From the NCBI GenBank assembly GCA_021234155.1, contig JAJEKV010000064.1, positions 3,164,001 through 3,228,000 on the forward strand: DNA of 64,000 bases. The letters are read 5' to 3'. Made by a program: the position numbers and the translations under genes. This stretch comes from Isoetes taiwanensis (lineage: Eukaryota > Streptophyta > Lycopodiopsida > Isoetales > Isoetaceae). The notes beneath the pieces were generated by a model that saw only the letters and a program-made list of their open reading frames with translations, did no database searches and was not told the DNA's origin. This document shows, piece after piece, positions 32,083 to 42,458 of the stretch; the first letter of the stretch is position 1, and every line of letters begins with the position of its first letter.

Positions 32083-32567
32083 AGTAAGAACAACCAGAGA
32101 AGACTCAAAGAACTTAACTGAAGCTCTATCCTTAAAGATGTCAACTAGATTATCTACTGACCCGAGTTTCGACTTGATCCATTGTCATGAGGCGCCTCCT
32201 TCTCTCAGTAATCTGGTGTTCAACAACAGTTCCAGGTACTTGGGCGCTCAGCTGCTCCTCCTCTTGGCTTGATTTTTGGGTCAATTGGGGGTAGTGATCC
32301 ACCTTAATGGCCCAAGTTAGCATTCCCATGCTAGCCAATCGAGTTTGGACAAGTGGCGCCTCCCTAATCCATTAATTAACTTAATTAACCCACTTAATAT
32401 TAATTCCTTAATTATAGGTTATTATCCTTAATAATGAAATTAGCATAGCTAATTTAATCCCTTTTAGGTCAACCCCCTAGGTTACAATACCCCATGGTGG
32501 CGTACCTTTACTGGGTGACGTGTCAGTATATTTATACGTATACCGTATAAATACTTGGAACGTCACA
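32083..32567 (-). mobile_element. Chromovirus right (5') LTR, part 2
   Basis: Begins with the second AGTAA (32083-32087) and continues GAACAACCAGAGAAG, matching 17220-17542 plus 21894-22057 without the Helitron. It therefore preserves Helitron B's empty site. Ends ACTTGGAACGTCACA. Confidence 0.9.
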
Positions 32568-32572
32568 GAAAT
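32568..32572. other. Target-site duplication GAAAT (right) of the chromovirus
   Basis: Matches 16136-16140. Confidence 0.9.
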
Positions 32573-33175
32573 TACTTGCGATATTGTGTTCAGATTGGAC
32601 ATCTTTAATTCTAAGGTAGCTACTTCTATGAATTGATATTTTTGAGTTTCTTCTAAAACTGTTATGACTAGAAATATCAATCTGCTACATTGCACATAAA
32701 CCTTTGCTCTCATAAAATTTAATTCTACTTGCGTTTGGTTTTCTTTGATCTTTTGTATCAGATTGGATTATGAACGTGGCATGACTGCTGAAACTTATAA
32801 GTCTAGGCCTTGAAGAAGAGAAAATCAGCACCCTCTGATCTCATTTCATGTCTTATTCTGCACACCACACATTTGCTTGCTGCAGGATGTTTTTTAATCT
32901 AGACAGTCATGCAAATTTCGTGATGGGCAGTGTCGTTAGATTGGTACTGCGCTTCTTTGATGCAGGAAATTTTTATGCAGTCCAAGGTTCAGAGGTTCAG
33001 ATAAATATGCTCAATACATGTATTTCTTGCTATTTTAATTTGTACAAGGTCCATTCTTGCCAGTATCAACATGTGTTATGTGTTGTTGTCAAAAATTGCA
33101 CATATCAACGTTAAAGGCCGAATGAAAACACATGCTAGGACATTAGCCTGGCAACGCCGGGCACACGCTCACTAG
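32573..33175 (+). mobile_element. Helitron A, right-hand part
   Basis: A/T-rich sequence without a clear gene, ending in the hairpin and CTAG of Helitron A. A short frame at 32848-33114 (SNAHHT... to YQR) is unconvincing. Confidence 0.6.
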
Positions 33176-33215
33176 TTTATACTTTAAAAGGCATATAAAT
33201 ATGTGGAACGTCACA
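33176..33215 (-). mobile_element. Outer solo LTR, last 40 bp
   Basis: TTTATACTTTAAAAGGCATA...GTGGAACGTCACA continues the LTR broken at 12969. It is collinear with the end of the chromovirus LTR (ATACTTGGAACGTCACA), and GCCAG follows. Confidence 0.8.
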
Positions 33216-33220
33216 GCCAG
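33216..33220. other. Target-site duplication GCCAG (right) of the outer LTR
   Basis: Matches 11600-11604. Confidence 0.8.
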
Positions 33221-33244
33221 AAACGGGTCCAACTGGAAGAAAGC

Positions 33245-33440
33245 GTTGTTTGCCTGCAGACTTTGAAGATCTATATGTTGGCATGGCCACCGCAACCACA
33301 TTACGGTGTGGACTGATGGGGCCCCGCAACCGGTGGCTATCGGAAGGGGGTCACTGGTCACACCGGAATGTGGGACCAGTGGCCATGCCACCACAACATG
33401 GAAAGTGGGAGCATTTTCTACTTGCATTTTTTCTTTTTCT
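33245..33440. repeat. MITE-like palindromic element, copy 1
   Basis: GGCATGGCCACCGCAACCAC at the left and CCAGTGGCCATGCCACCACA, then ACATGGAAAGTGGG at the right, with GGGGCCCC in the middle. The reverse complement of 41040-41195 shows the same landmarks (GTGGACTGGTGGGGCCC, GAATGTGGGGACCAG, GGCATGCCAT). Non-coding. Confidence 0.6.
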
Positions 33441-33612
33441 TTTTTAGGCTGGAGAAGGTCCGGCGACTCGCCTGCGCCTGTGGAGCTCAATGGCCTAGCG
33501 CTCGCTCTAGCTCTTCAGTTTGTTTTTGTTTCTATGGCGGCTTATGTCAAAGCGCAATATTCTTCAGTTTTTGTTGTTTCTAAGGCGCTTGCCCTACTCT
33601 TCAATTTTTTTT

Positions 33613-34041
33613 CCCCCTAAAACCCCCTTTGGTTTGGGTGCATATTCACACGGGGGGTGACTCCGGGCAACGAGAGCTGTTGGATAGGCATATTCACCCC
33701 TTATTCCTTAATCTACACCGTACGTAAAGTTTCTCGTTTGTGGGGTATGCAAGTACAAAATTTGCTATACTGTATAACAAGATTCACAAAATACTATAAG
33801 ATTTCAAGGAAATACTATATGGTGTTAATTTTGTACGTGCAAAATACAATTATGAGGGCTCTGGAATGCCAAAATTTCCCTCGTCACCCCCTTGTGAATA
33901 TGCACCCAAACCAAAGGGGGTTTTAGGGGGAATTTAATTTAAATGTGTTGGAATGCAATGGTTTATGTTTGCATTAATATTATGTGTTGTTTATTAATAT
34001 TATGTGTTGTTATGTTGGGAATTTTTGGGCCCTTCGGGCCC
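33613..34041. mobile_element. Long-armed foldback family, copy A
   Basis: Left arm CCCCCTTTGGTTTGGGTGCA...CGGGGGGTGAC and right arm GTCACCCCCTTGTGAATATG...CCAAAGGGGG enclose a ~220-bp loop that is shared with the other copies (CCTTATTCCTTAATCTACACC; CGTTTGTGGGGTATGCAAGT). The right side extends to GGGCCCTTCGGGCCC at 34027-34041, the probable terminus. The left arm is truncated. Confidence 0.75.
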
Positions 34042-34760
34042 TAATATATGCACAAAAAAAGTCGACATGCAAGAGCAGGGATTAAAACAATTTAAAAGTA
34101 GAATTAGGAAATGCCGAAAGTAATATATATTTTCGTGGTCCCAATACATGGGAATAAGTGTAGTTATCATATGTTATGAAGTTTCAACCTTCAATTGGTG
34201 CAAACCTTATCACATAATTATGAAATCTATTAATATCATCGAGTAAGGAATTATATTATGTAATCAAATTCAATCATTCACCAAATTACAAGAAATAAAC
34301 TGCAGCCTAATGATAGCCTTATCAAGTTCTTATTTCATAACCGACCTAGTATTTGCACAAAAACCCTTGTAAGCGGAACGATATTCAACATTTTAGCATT
34401 CCATCTTATCTACTTTCAGGCCCGAAGTCAAGGTGCAACTTCAAGAACCTTAAAGCCAACTAGTAAAAGGTCTGTAGAAATTATGTGATGCCATGGTAAA
34501 TTAATGACTATAGCATCTGCGTAGCTGGTAGGTAGACCTCTATAGCTCTGGCGGCTATTTCCTCACATATTCTCCGGATTGGGATCAATCTCATAGCTTT
34601 CATCCTCACCATTCACATTCTATGTTGCTGTCTACAATGGTGATATGCAACAAGCCTTGTCAAGTGCAAACGTGCGCTAATGAGATAAATACTCATGAAA
34701 TAAGATCCGAGGGAGAGAAGGTAACCCCGTGAGGCGACCCGAACCCCAAAAAGCCTTCTG
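34042..34760. other. No recognisable gene or repeat
   Basis: A/T-rich sequence with neither coding text nor an internal repeat that I can see. Confidence 0.35.
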
Positions 34761-35850
34761 GAGTTGACCCTCTAGGCAACTTCGGGATCTTGTCAATACT
34801 GTGCTAGTTCTAGGTTGGTGTGACAAACAATGGAATGTGGTGAAGAATTGAATCTTCCTCTTGCACAGTTAAATTACACGCTCAAAACTCAATGAGCAAA
34901 TACTTAAGATCTCAATATAATCAGAAAATATTAACAGCCAAAGAATCCATGTTCTCAACAAATATAATATCTAATTGTGAACAATTCAACCCCAGAGCTT
35001 CGGGCTCAACCATGATCCTCGGTTGCCACATGCCATCCCTTGCTTATTGCGCACACGCATTCAGGGTTAGTCCTCGTGACTAAGCGGGGATCCCCGGTCG
35101 GTTTTGCATGCATGGAAATACTCGCCAAATCTCGGATAAGCATAAACACGGGGCCGGAAAATCCTACGCGGAGTACGGTGCTAAGACAATGACAATATAA
35201 TCCAAGGAAATATCGACATGAACATGGGAAGCAAAGACATAGTAAAAAAAAAATACCAAACCATCATGACACATAGCTCAGGGACAATGGGAAGCTCGGC
35301 CGACCAAATCCATTTGTTCCCGGTTCTTCTGGAAGAAGTTTCCATAAGCTTAGCATCGGGTGGTTTTGGGGCAATTCTCGGCTGCAACAGTTAAGCCGTT
35401 GATGTAGCCCATAATTTCTCAATTAATTCTACAATTCATGCAGCAAAACTTGCTCTACCAAAGCATCAATGAGCTCTTACCATAGCTATTACGGGGAATC
35501 ATCACCAAAGCATGCATCTAATGATTCATAGCAGCTTATAACTCACTTGAATCCGGAAAACCCCACGATAAAGAGGATTTGGTGGGTTCAGATCCTGGAG
35601 TTTATGCAAGCTCTTGCCTCCGGATAGCCTCCTCCGGCTCCTTTGCAACTCAAGACATTCGAGCTCCTCTCTTGCAAAAAATTCCTAACGCACCATAAAA
35701 GCCCTCTTTTCCAATATTGCCTTTTTTTTGTAAACCCTTTGTTTACATGAGCCCATCTTTGCATGCATGCCACAAGTACATATACAACTCATTTTCATTA
35801 CCATACACAAATCAAATAGTTTGCACCATTAAGTGGCCAGGTCCGTTACA
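34761..35850 (-). repeat. LARD left (3') LTR
   Basis: Landmarks are GGGATCTTGTCAATACTGTG, TTCTAGGTTGGTGTGACA, CCTCTTGCACAGTTAAATT, GGGGATCCCC, GCATGCATGCCAC and GTCCGTTACA. It is about 85-95% similar by eye to the right LTR. A/T- and C-rich small open frames are not genes. Confidence 0.75.
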
Positions 35851-36188
35851 ATCTCCCCTTCTAAAAATTAACCCATGTCCTCATGGGTCGATCAAAGATC
35901 TTAGCAGCACTTGGCGAATCCATTAGAACTATCATGATCATATATACACCAAATCTATACAAGGAAAACTGTACCTCTACATCGTCAAAAGTTACTTCTA
36001 AGGCTTACATGGAGAATTCTTGCTTAGCACCTTCATGCTAACCACGTCTAGATACTGTTCCTCCCTCTGAGGATACCATCTTCTGATGTCTCTGAAAGAA
36101 AAAAAAACCATTAGCATCACAATGCCACAACCAAACAAGCCAACTCCCAAAGATCCACATTGCTCGAACCAAAAGTGATTTTGTCGGA
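35851..36188 (-). other. LARD internal core with polypurine tract
   Basis: On the minus strand TAGAAGGGGAGAT abuts the LTR start at 35850, a good polypurine tract. At the other end, next to the right LTR, TTTTGGTTCGAGCAATGTGG (minus) is the position where a tRNA primer-binding site (beginning TGG) would lie. I cannot name the tRNA. No gag or pol motif is present. Confidence 0.6.
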
Positions 36189-37277
36189 GAGTTGACCCTC
36201 TAGGCAACTCGGGATCTTGTCAATACTGTGCTAGTTCTAGGTTGGTGTGACAAACAATGGAATGTGGTGAAGAATTGAATCTTCCTCTTGCACAGTTAAA
36301 TTACACGCTCAAAACTCAATGAGCAAATACTTAAGATCTCAATATAATCAGAAAATATTAACAGCCAAAGAATCCATGTTCTCAACAAATATAATATCTA
36401 ATTGTGAACAATTCAGAGGGTGAGCTTCGCTCAACCATGATCCTCGGGGCAATGCACCGCTGCCATCCCTTGCTTATTCACTTCGCACATGCATTCCGGG
36501 TTAGTCCTCGCGGACTAAGTGGGGATCCCCGGCCGCCACTTGCATGCATGGAAATACTTTTGGCGCAAATCTCGGATAAGCATAAACACAGACGGAAAAT
36601 CCTACGTGAGTACAGTGCTAAGACAATGACAATATAATCCAAGGAAATATCAACATGAACATCAGAAGCAAAGACATAGTAAAAAAATACCAAACCATCA
36701 TGACACATAGCTCCGGGACAATGGGAAGCTCAGCCAGCCAAATCCATTTGTTCCTGGTTCTTCTAAGAAGTTTCCATAAGCTTAGCATCCGACTGTGGCA
36801 ATTCTGCTGCAGGTTAAGCCGTTGATGTAGCCCATAATTTCTCAATTAATTCTACAATTCATGCAGCAAAACTTGCTCTACCAAAGCATCAACAGCTCTT
36901 ACCATAGCTATTACACAGGGAATCATCACCAAAGCATGCATCTAATGATTCATAGCAGCTTATAACTCACTTGAATCCGTGAAAACCCCACCTGATAAGA
37001 GAGGATTTGGTGCAGTTCCGTCCTCCGTCTATGCAAGCTCTTGCCTCCAGATAGCCTCCTCCGGCTCCTTTGCAACTCAATTCCTTCTGGAGCTCCTCTC
37101 TTGCAAAAATTCCTCACGTACCATAAAAAGCCCTCTTTTCCAATATTGCCTTTTTTTTTGTAAACCCTTTGTTTACATGAGCCCATGCTGCATGCATGCC
37201 ACAAGTACATATACAACTCATATACGTACCATACACAAATGCGTATACTGCACCATTAAGTGGCCAGGTCCGTTACA
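36189..37277 (-). repeat. LARD right (5') LTR
   Basis: Same landmarks in the same order as the left LTR. Differences are scattered small indels, such as extra or missing G-rich tri- to hexanucleotides around 36418-36480. Confidence 0.75.
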
Positions 37278-38890
37278 CATATGGCAAATTGCGCATCACT
37301 TATTATCGTATGCAAAATCCTTTCATATCCGCTTCAAGCTGACTTCAACTAATAAGGATGCATTGTGTTCAGGCGGCCTAATATTGTAGCATAAGAAAAC
37401 AAATGTTCAATTCCACGACCTGCCTTCCTCCTCTTGAGCAAGCTCCACGATCCCGCCGAGAAGATAAACAACGGGATATGTAAAACAAATACAAGAACCA
37501 CGGTAATATTTTAATTATTCTTCGCCATTCTTGAATGCTTACAAATTTTTTTGCTTTGTTAGAAGATTGACTTGCCATGCGGTGAGCAAGCTCCTTCTTT
37601 CAAGAGAAGATAAACACCATGATATGTAAAGGAATACAAGAACAAACAACAAAGGTTTAGTTTAGGGCGGATGGACAAACAAATGGTGCAGAAACGGGGA
37701 GTTGGCAACCCACGACTTCAACACGGATTTGCATCCATATTTTCGTCCAAAAGCGTTTACGGTTTGCCGTCATGCCATGCTCAAGAAGGGCGTGATTGAA
37801 TGCCATAGGTTAACACCAATGGGCCGGAGCTCTAAATCATATGAGGTTTATGTTGAAGATTTTACCATGGCTATTTTGATGAGTCTTACCTAATTCTTTC
37901 AATGCTATGAAACAAACAATGGGTACATTGCCGACGAAAAGCTTTTAATTTTCAATAAGTCATTATTTGGGCAATCTTGAATTCTAGCACTATGAAAGAT
38001 TCATGAATTTGAACCTAGTGGTGCTCTTGTATTTTTGTATTTTTTTAACAAACCACAACAAGGGCTCACGATCATTTAATGCCGTTAAATTCTTAACAAA
38101 TTGGGCCACTTTTATTGGTTAAATTCAATGAAGATCCTAGATCAGATGAGGAGTCCAAACGATAGCCTCAAGAATCTAAAGATCTTCTAGACCTCATGTT
38201 TTTCGATGGCAAAATAATAAAAGGAAATCCGAGCATATATAGCGAGGAGGCGTGTCCAAACAAAAGGCGATGGCAAGATCCCTTTTTCCTCGCAAAGATC
38301 CGGAAGAAGGGAGGCCACATTCTTCAAACAGCGATGAAGCGCCATTCCGGCATGGCATCATATTGCTCGCGGCTGTATTTAGGGTAATGTAGAGGCATTT
38401 GGAAAACATAAGGGCAAGGATTACGGCGAATGCAGAGTAAGAGCGTTGAAACGGAATTATGAGCGAGGGAACATGCGATGGGATTTAACACGGGCATTCT
38501 CTTTTTCGTAAGCTTGTAAAAAACACACACGGTTTATTAGATATTCCCCGTGGTAAAACCCGGTTTCTCTATCGGGTTTGTAAAACCCGGTCGAGGCGAA
38601 TGCCCGGAACCAACAACGAAGCAAGCAATTCTTCTTACGAGGGCGAAGGCCGGCTTTGGTGTTGTGCCACACGGCCTTCTTGCTGCGGACTTTCCGCGGC
38701 CACCGCCATAGCTAACCGACTACACAATTACCCCCTCAACAAATCTCCTCTTGTGATAGCTATAAGCAATCTTGATCTCGATATAACCAACAAACTTCTC
38801 ACAACTCACAAACCTAAATCCCTTTTTAGTTCACGAACCCTAAAATTCTGAAAAAAAACCCTAAAATCAACACATTTGGATTTGCCCTTT
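37278..38890. other. No recognisable gene
   Basis: Several open frames of 60-80 codons, e.g. 37702-37893 reading HDFNTDLHPYFRPKAFTV, without a recognisable domain or neighbouring splice pattern. 38500-38600 has a CCCGG-rich palindromic patch (AAAACCCGGTTTCTC ... GGGTTTGTAAAACCCGG). Confidence 0.35.
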
Positions 38891-38893
38891 TTC

Positions 38894-39037
38894 TAAAATC
38901 AGCGGCTAACAAGAGGGTGCACTTTAGAAATACTATTTAGTACACCTGGATGAATACGACCACCAAATCATATGAAAACCTTAGAGAAAACAGTATAAAA
39001 ACAGGAAAAAAACCCCCTGTTATAATGCTACATATTA
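38894..39037 (+). repeat. Dispersed ~120-bp repeat, copy R1
   Basis: Starts with AAAATCAGCGGCTAAC, then GTGCACTTTAGAAATACT, ATTTAGTACACC, AACCCCCTGTTATAATGC and TACATATTAG. Other copies are at 46434, 49549 (inverted), 57711 (inverted) and 60371. Probably the end of a DNA transposon family. Confidence 0.7.
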
Positions 39038-39099
39038 GATCTTCAAAGTTTTTGGCTTCTGCTTACAGTTTTTTTTTGTTTCTGCTTACAAATTCTGCA

Positions 39100-39660
39100 G
39101 ATCTTCATAATACAAGGACTTGATACGATGACTGGGGGGATCTTTTGCAACTTAGGGAAATTTGAGGGAATAAAAAAGAATACTCAAGGAATCTAGGAAA
39201 AATCTTTGACATTATGTGTGTGAGAAATCTCGATGATTCTCCAAGAATCTTAGAACATCTTGTGGGATTTTTGTGGAATTTACAAGAAAATAGTAAGGAT
39301 TGTACAAGCATCTGTGGGAATCATTAAAAAAAAAGAGAGAGAATCTAAGGGAATGTTGAGAGAACCTAGGTGAAATCTTGATGAAATCTAGAGGAAGCGT
39401 AAATTTTCTTGACAAAATGTAGAGAATCTAGGGATTCTGATGGAATGTTGGGTAATGTTGAGGAGGGGATTTTAAGAGAATGTGGGAAATACTGATATTG
39501 AAATCTCAGTGAGTGAATTTTTAGAATTTTGAAAATTCTTGAGGGAAGCTTGGGGGATCTAAAGATTTTTTAAGGGATGTAAGAGAATATGCGGAGATCT
39601 TCGAAAATGCAAGGAAATCTGAGTGAATCTTCAAGGAATATTCAGAGCATAAGGGAACCT
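39100..39660. repeat. Degenerate purine-rich repeat (GGGAATCTT / AAGGAATCT)
   Basis: The phrase GGGAATCT or GAGAATCTAGG and its variants recurs roughly every 20-40 bp. The tract is strongly purine-biased on the plus strand with no long perfect unit, so it is an old, diverged minisatellite. Frames on the minus strand (Phe/Ser/Leu-rich) are by-products. Confidence 0.55.
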
Positions 39661-40099
39661 TGATAGAATCATAATGGTAAAATGCTCATGTGTAATTTGG
39701 CTTTGACTTTCTTTATTGACCTTGATATTACATATCGATACTTATGGATTGTCTTTCACTGGACTGTGTGATTTCACTTTCATTGGCAACTGACTTCATA
39801 CAGACCCTAAATGTGTTTCCTTTACATTTGGTTTTGACTCCGTCAAAATTGACATTGACATTCATAATTTGATATTCATGAATAGACCCATAAAGTATTT
39901 AAATTTCGATCGTTGATTGTGTTTTGGATTTCATATAGTCACTTTTACCTTTTAGAATTGATTTTAGACTTGACAGTATAGTATCCTAAGTTTAGCATGG
40001 GATGCATTTGGACTACAACAACTTTACAGTCATTGAATGTACAAAACTTTGATGTCCCCCATGAAATAGATTGTTATATATTAAAGTGCATCTCGGCCA

Positions 40100-40270
40100 T
40101 TTTATGGCGAGGTGACATGACTTTGATCGTTGGATCTCCATGGGCATGCATATGGGGCTGTTCCACAACATGGAAAGTGGGTCTCATTGTTTGTCTGAAA
40201 ATGAACTACAGGTTGCCACATGGCATGTCCCTACAATCCAGAATGGAAACTGGAAAGCCTATTCGTGCAT
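40100..40270. repeat. MITE-like palindromic element, partial copy 2
   Basis: Shares ACAACATGGAAAGTGGG, TTTGTCTGAA and CACATGGCATGTCCCTAC with the copy at 41.16-41.25 kb, but lacks the palindromic middle. Its left side (CATGGGCATGCATATGGGG) differs. Confidence 0.5.
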
Positions 40271-40289
40271 ATAAAAATTAACAGGTTGT

Positions 40290-40690
40290 AAATGGTTGCA
40301 AAAATAAAACATAACTTTTATTTATACAGAAGTAAAATTTTACACCATATTCATAAAGATATTAAACAAAACATAACAAAGATATAGGATAAAAAGAAAA
40401 CAGATGATATAAAAGAAATGAAGATGATCCAGCAATATTTATGATATAAAAAAACAGAGGATGTAAAAGTAATGAAGAAGATCCAACAAGATATAGGAAA
40501 AGAAAAACAAAAGATATAAAAGAAACGAAGATGATCAGGCTAGATGAGCCAAGCTTAGCTGTTGTTGCAGCTTGTTTGGAGCAAATAGAACCATCTTCGG
40601 GCAACAGAACCACCATCAAGTAAACAGAGCTACCAGGAACAGAACAGACCAAGCTTAGTTGTTGTTGCAGTTTCATGGCCAAAAACTAAG
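40290..40690. repeat. A-rich tract with tandem duplications
   Basis: GATATAAAAGAAA-GAAGATGATC occurs at about 40406, 40443 (diverged), and 40512. ACCAAGCTTAGTTGTTGTTG / CCAAGCTTAGCTGTTGTTG recurs at 40548 and 40650. No coding sense on either strand. Confidence 0.5.
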
Positions 40691-41034
40691 AGCTAATCTC
40701 TACATTAAAGCCATATTCTTCACACTACGGCCTGCATGCAAGAGAAATTAGATCTGGAAGTATAAAAAGAAGAAACATTACTCTGAAGACATAAGAAATC
40801 ATTGTACCTGGCTTTTCCTCGAGAAAAGAGGATCTGGACACTCATTCTCGCCAGGTTACAGTAGATTCATAAAAATACAAAAATGATGAATAATAGGGTG
40901 AGCGCCATTATTCTCCAGCACCAGGGGATGCAAGGAGGTCATCGCCATAGCCGTGTAGCCACAATCACCACCGAATACCATCGCCAGACCTCTGCCACAG
41001 GAAGAAAAAATTAAAAAAAAAAAAAAAAATTTGG

Positions 41035-41230
41035 TCCTCGTTTCCATGTTGTATGATGGCATGCCATCTGGTCCCCACATTCTGGTGGGCCCGATGACCT
41101 GCTCCCGGCTACCGCTGGTCGCAGGGCCCCACCAGTCCACAACGGAATGTGGTCCCACATGGCATGCCATCATATAACATAGAAAGTGGGTTGCATTTTT
41201 TGTCTGAATACAAATCACAAACTGTCACAT
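41035..41230. repeat. MITE-like palindromic element, copy 3 (inverted to copy 1)
   Basis: Ends TTTCCATGTTGTATGATGGC and GCCATCATATAACATAGAAAG are near reverse complements. The interior has GGGCCCGATGACC and CAGGGCCCCACC. The minus-strand frame over it is not a gene. Confidence 0.65.
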
Positions 41231-42275
41231 GGCATATCCCTACTGTATAATCTCACTGGAAGAAAAGCTGGCACAACATCTCCGCAAGCAACACAATGAA
41301 GACTTGAAGTCTAAGACAGCACTGGCAGTGGTTTTCCTTTCACATTTAGTTGGGAGGAGAGGTGATCCCGGAGTTCGATTTACCATATTGTATGGCCTCT
41401 TTCTCCCATGAGCTATTTCTGGAGTGAAAGGGAACCATCATGTTGTCGATCTTATAGCAACTCTGATGTTGAGCTGCCATTCCTACCAGGGCACTACAAT
41501 TTTAACATCTGATAAAGAAAATACTAATATTTTACTTATAGAAAAAGTTTTACCTCTGAAACTTAGCAAAGCAAGAAAATACTTATTCTATGTGCTGAGT
41601 TCTTGATTTTGATGACCAATTATGTTGAAAGAAATTCCTTGCTTCTCGAACATATCTGCATTAACAGAAGTATCTCCAGTGAAGTACTAGAATGCATCCA
41701 ATAGAGGAAATTTGTTTAAATCCAATGTTGCACCCTCTCTTGCATTTCCATCGCTTGTCAAAGCCATCCCAATAAGTTGCCCAAAAGTGATTTTCCTGCA
41801 TTTCAGCACCATTATTGGTGCTAAAATTCTTTCATACCAATGATGTTACTTGCGGTGGAACTACAAAATATAAGAGCAGGATCGAGCTAAGATTTTGCAC
41901 GTGCTTGGTAAACTACAGAAATGTTATCACCCTAATAACTGTTCGAACTTTGCTTTACTGATGTTTTAGCTCTACAAATTCGTAGGCATCCAACTTCTCA
42001 ATGGACTAATAAAATTCTACCAATCAGTATGCATCAAGTAAACATCAGTCAATATACATTTATCCCACTATTTGTTTGTCATATGATGACCACATGTTAG
42101 ATCATTCTGCATATACAACATACAATAGTTCCTACCTCTTGCAATTATAGCAAGCAAATCTCCAGAGTGATTTATGTTGTAGATGACATGTTGGTGCTGT
42201 ACCAAAGCATTTGAGAAATGGACTTTCCTGGCAAAGCTAGTTCACTTGTACTCAAGGGAGACCCACTTGGTATAT
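41231..42275. other. No recognisable gene
   Basis: A/T-rich, intron-like sequence with short frames only. Confidence 0.35.
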
Positions 42276-42458
42276 TCATGCTACAACCACACTTCTTAAA
42301 CTACCACTTGCACTTGCTCCTGCAGACATATTGTTACTTGTGCCCCCATTATTTGATTGTGGTAGCACTCCACCCAATCCTGAAATATTGACCCTGCTAT
42401 TCATGTTGATGCCCAAAGAATTTATTGATTCTCCAAAACCTAAAGCCCATTCATGTTC
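42276..42458 (-). pseudogene. Orphan terminal exon, Asn/Ser/Gly-rich, unknown
   Basis: Minus-strand frame reading EWALGFGESINSLGINMNSR, then VNISGLGGVLPQSNNGG and ASASGSLRSVVVA, with TGA at 42278-42276. The mix of Asn, Ser and Gly is common in disordered tails of plant nuclear regulators, but no domain is visible. No start codon and no clear acceptor. Confidence 0.3.

Larger units (their letters stand above)
16141..32567 (-). mobile_element. Ty3/gypsy chromovirus with split LTRs
   Basis: Complete insertion of 16.4 kb bounded by TGTGACG...CGTCACA and a 5-bp duplication GAAAT. Coding order on the minus strand is gag, protease, RT, RNase H, integrase and chromodomain, i.e. Ty3/gypsy chromovirus. 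The left (3') LTR is interrupted by Helitron B and the right (5') LTR by an LTR-type insertion. The right LTR also lacks its last ~295 bp together with the primer-binding site and gag leader. LTR regions that can be compared are nearly identical over hundreds of bases, yet pol carries several frameshifts. It cannot move on its own. Confidence 0.9.
12970..33175 (+). mobile_element. Helitron A (about 3.8 kb without nested elements)
   Basis: Begins TCTACTTACTTAAAAAG after an A (12969). It ends with the hairpin GCCTGGC-AAC-GCCGGGC (33146-33162), nine bases, and CTAG (33172-33175), then T. TC...CTAG between A and T, without target duplication and with a 3' hairpin ~10 bp from the end, is the Helitron signature. 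Removing it rejoins the outer LTR exactly (GTGTCACGTA | TTTATAC). The chromovirus at 16141-32567 splits it. No RepHel protein is visible, so it is non-autonomous; it carries exon-like host sequence at 14.07-15.5 kb. Confidence 0.85.
34761..37277 (-). mobile_element. LARD/TRIM-like non-autonomous LTR element
   Basis: Two direct ~1.09-kb LTRs (34761-35850 and 36189-37277) flank a 338-bp core with no coding capacity. Each ends GGCCAGGTCCGTTACA on the plus strand, i.e. the LTR starts TGTAACGGACCTGGCC on its own strand. The LTR edges near GAGTTGACCC (34761, 36189) are approximate. The right flank is CATAT, but I could not find the matching left duplication. A short internal region between long LTRs is characteristic of TRIM/LARD elements that depend on another element's proteins. 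Confidence 0.75.

Noticed and set aside
36160-36188. Exact tRNA identity of the LARD primer-binding site
   Set aside because: TGGTTCGAGCAATG could pair with a tRNA end, but I cannot match it to a known tRNA without a search.
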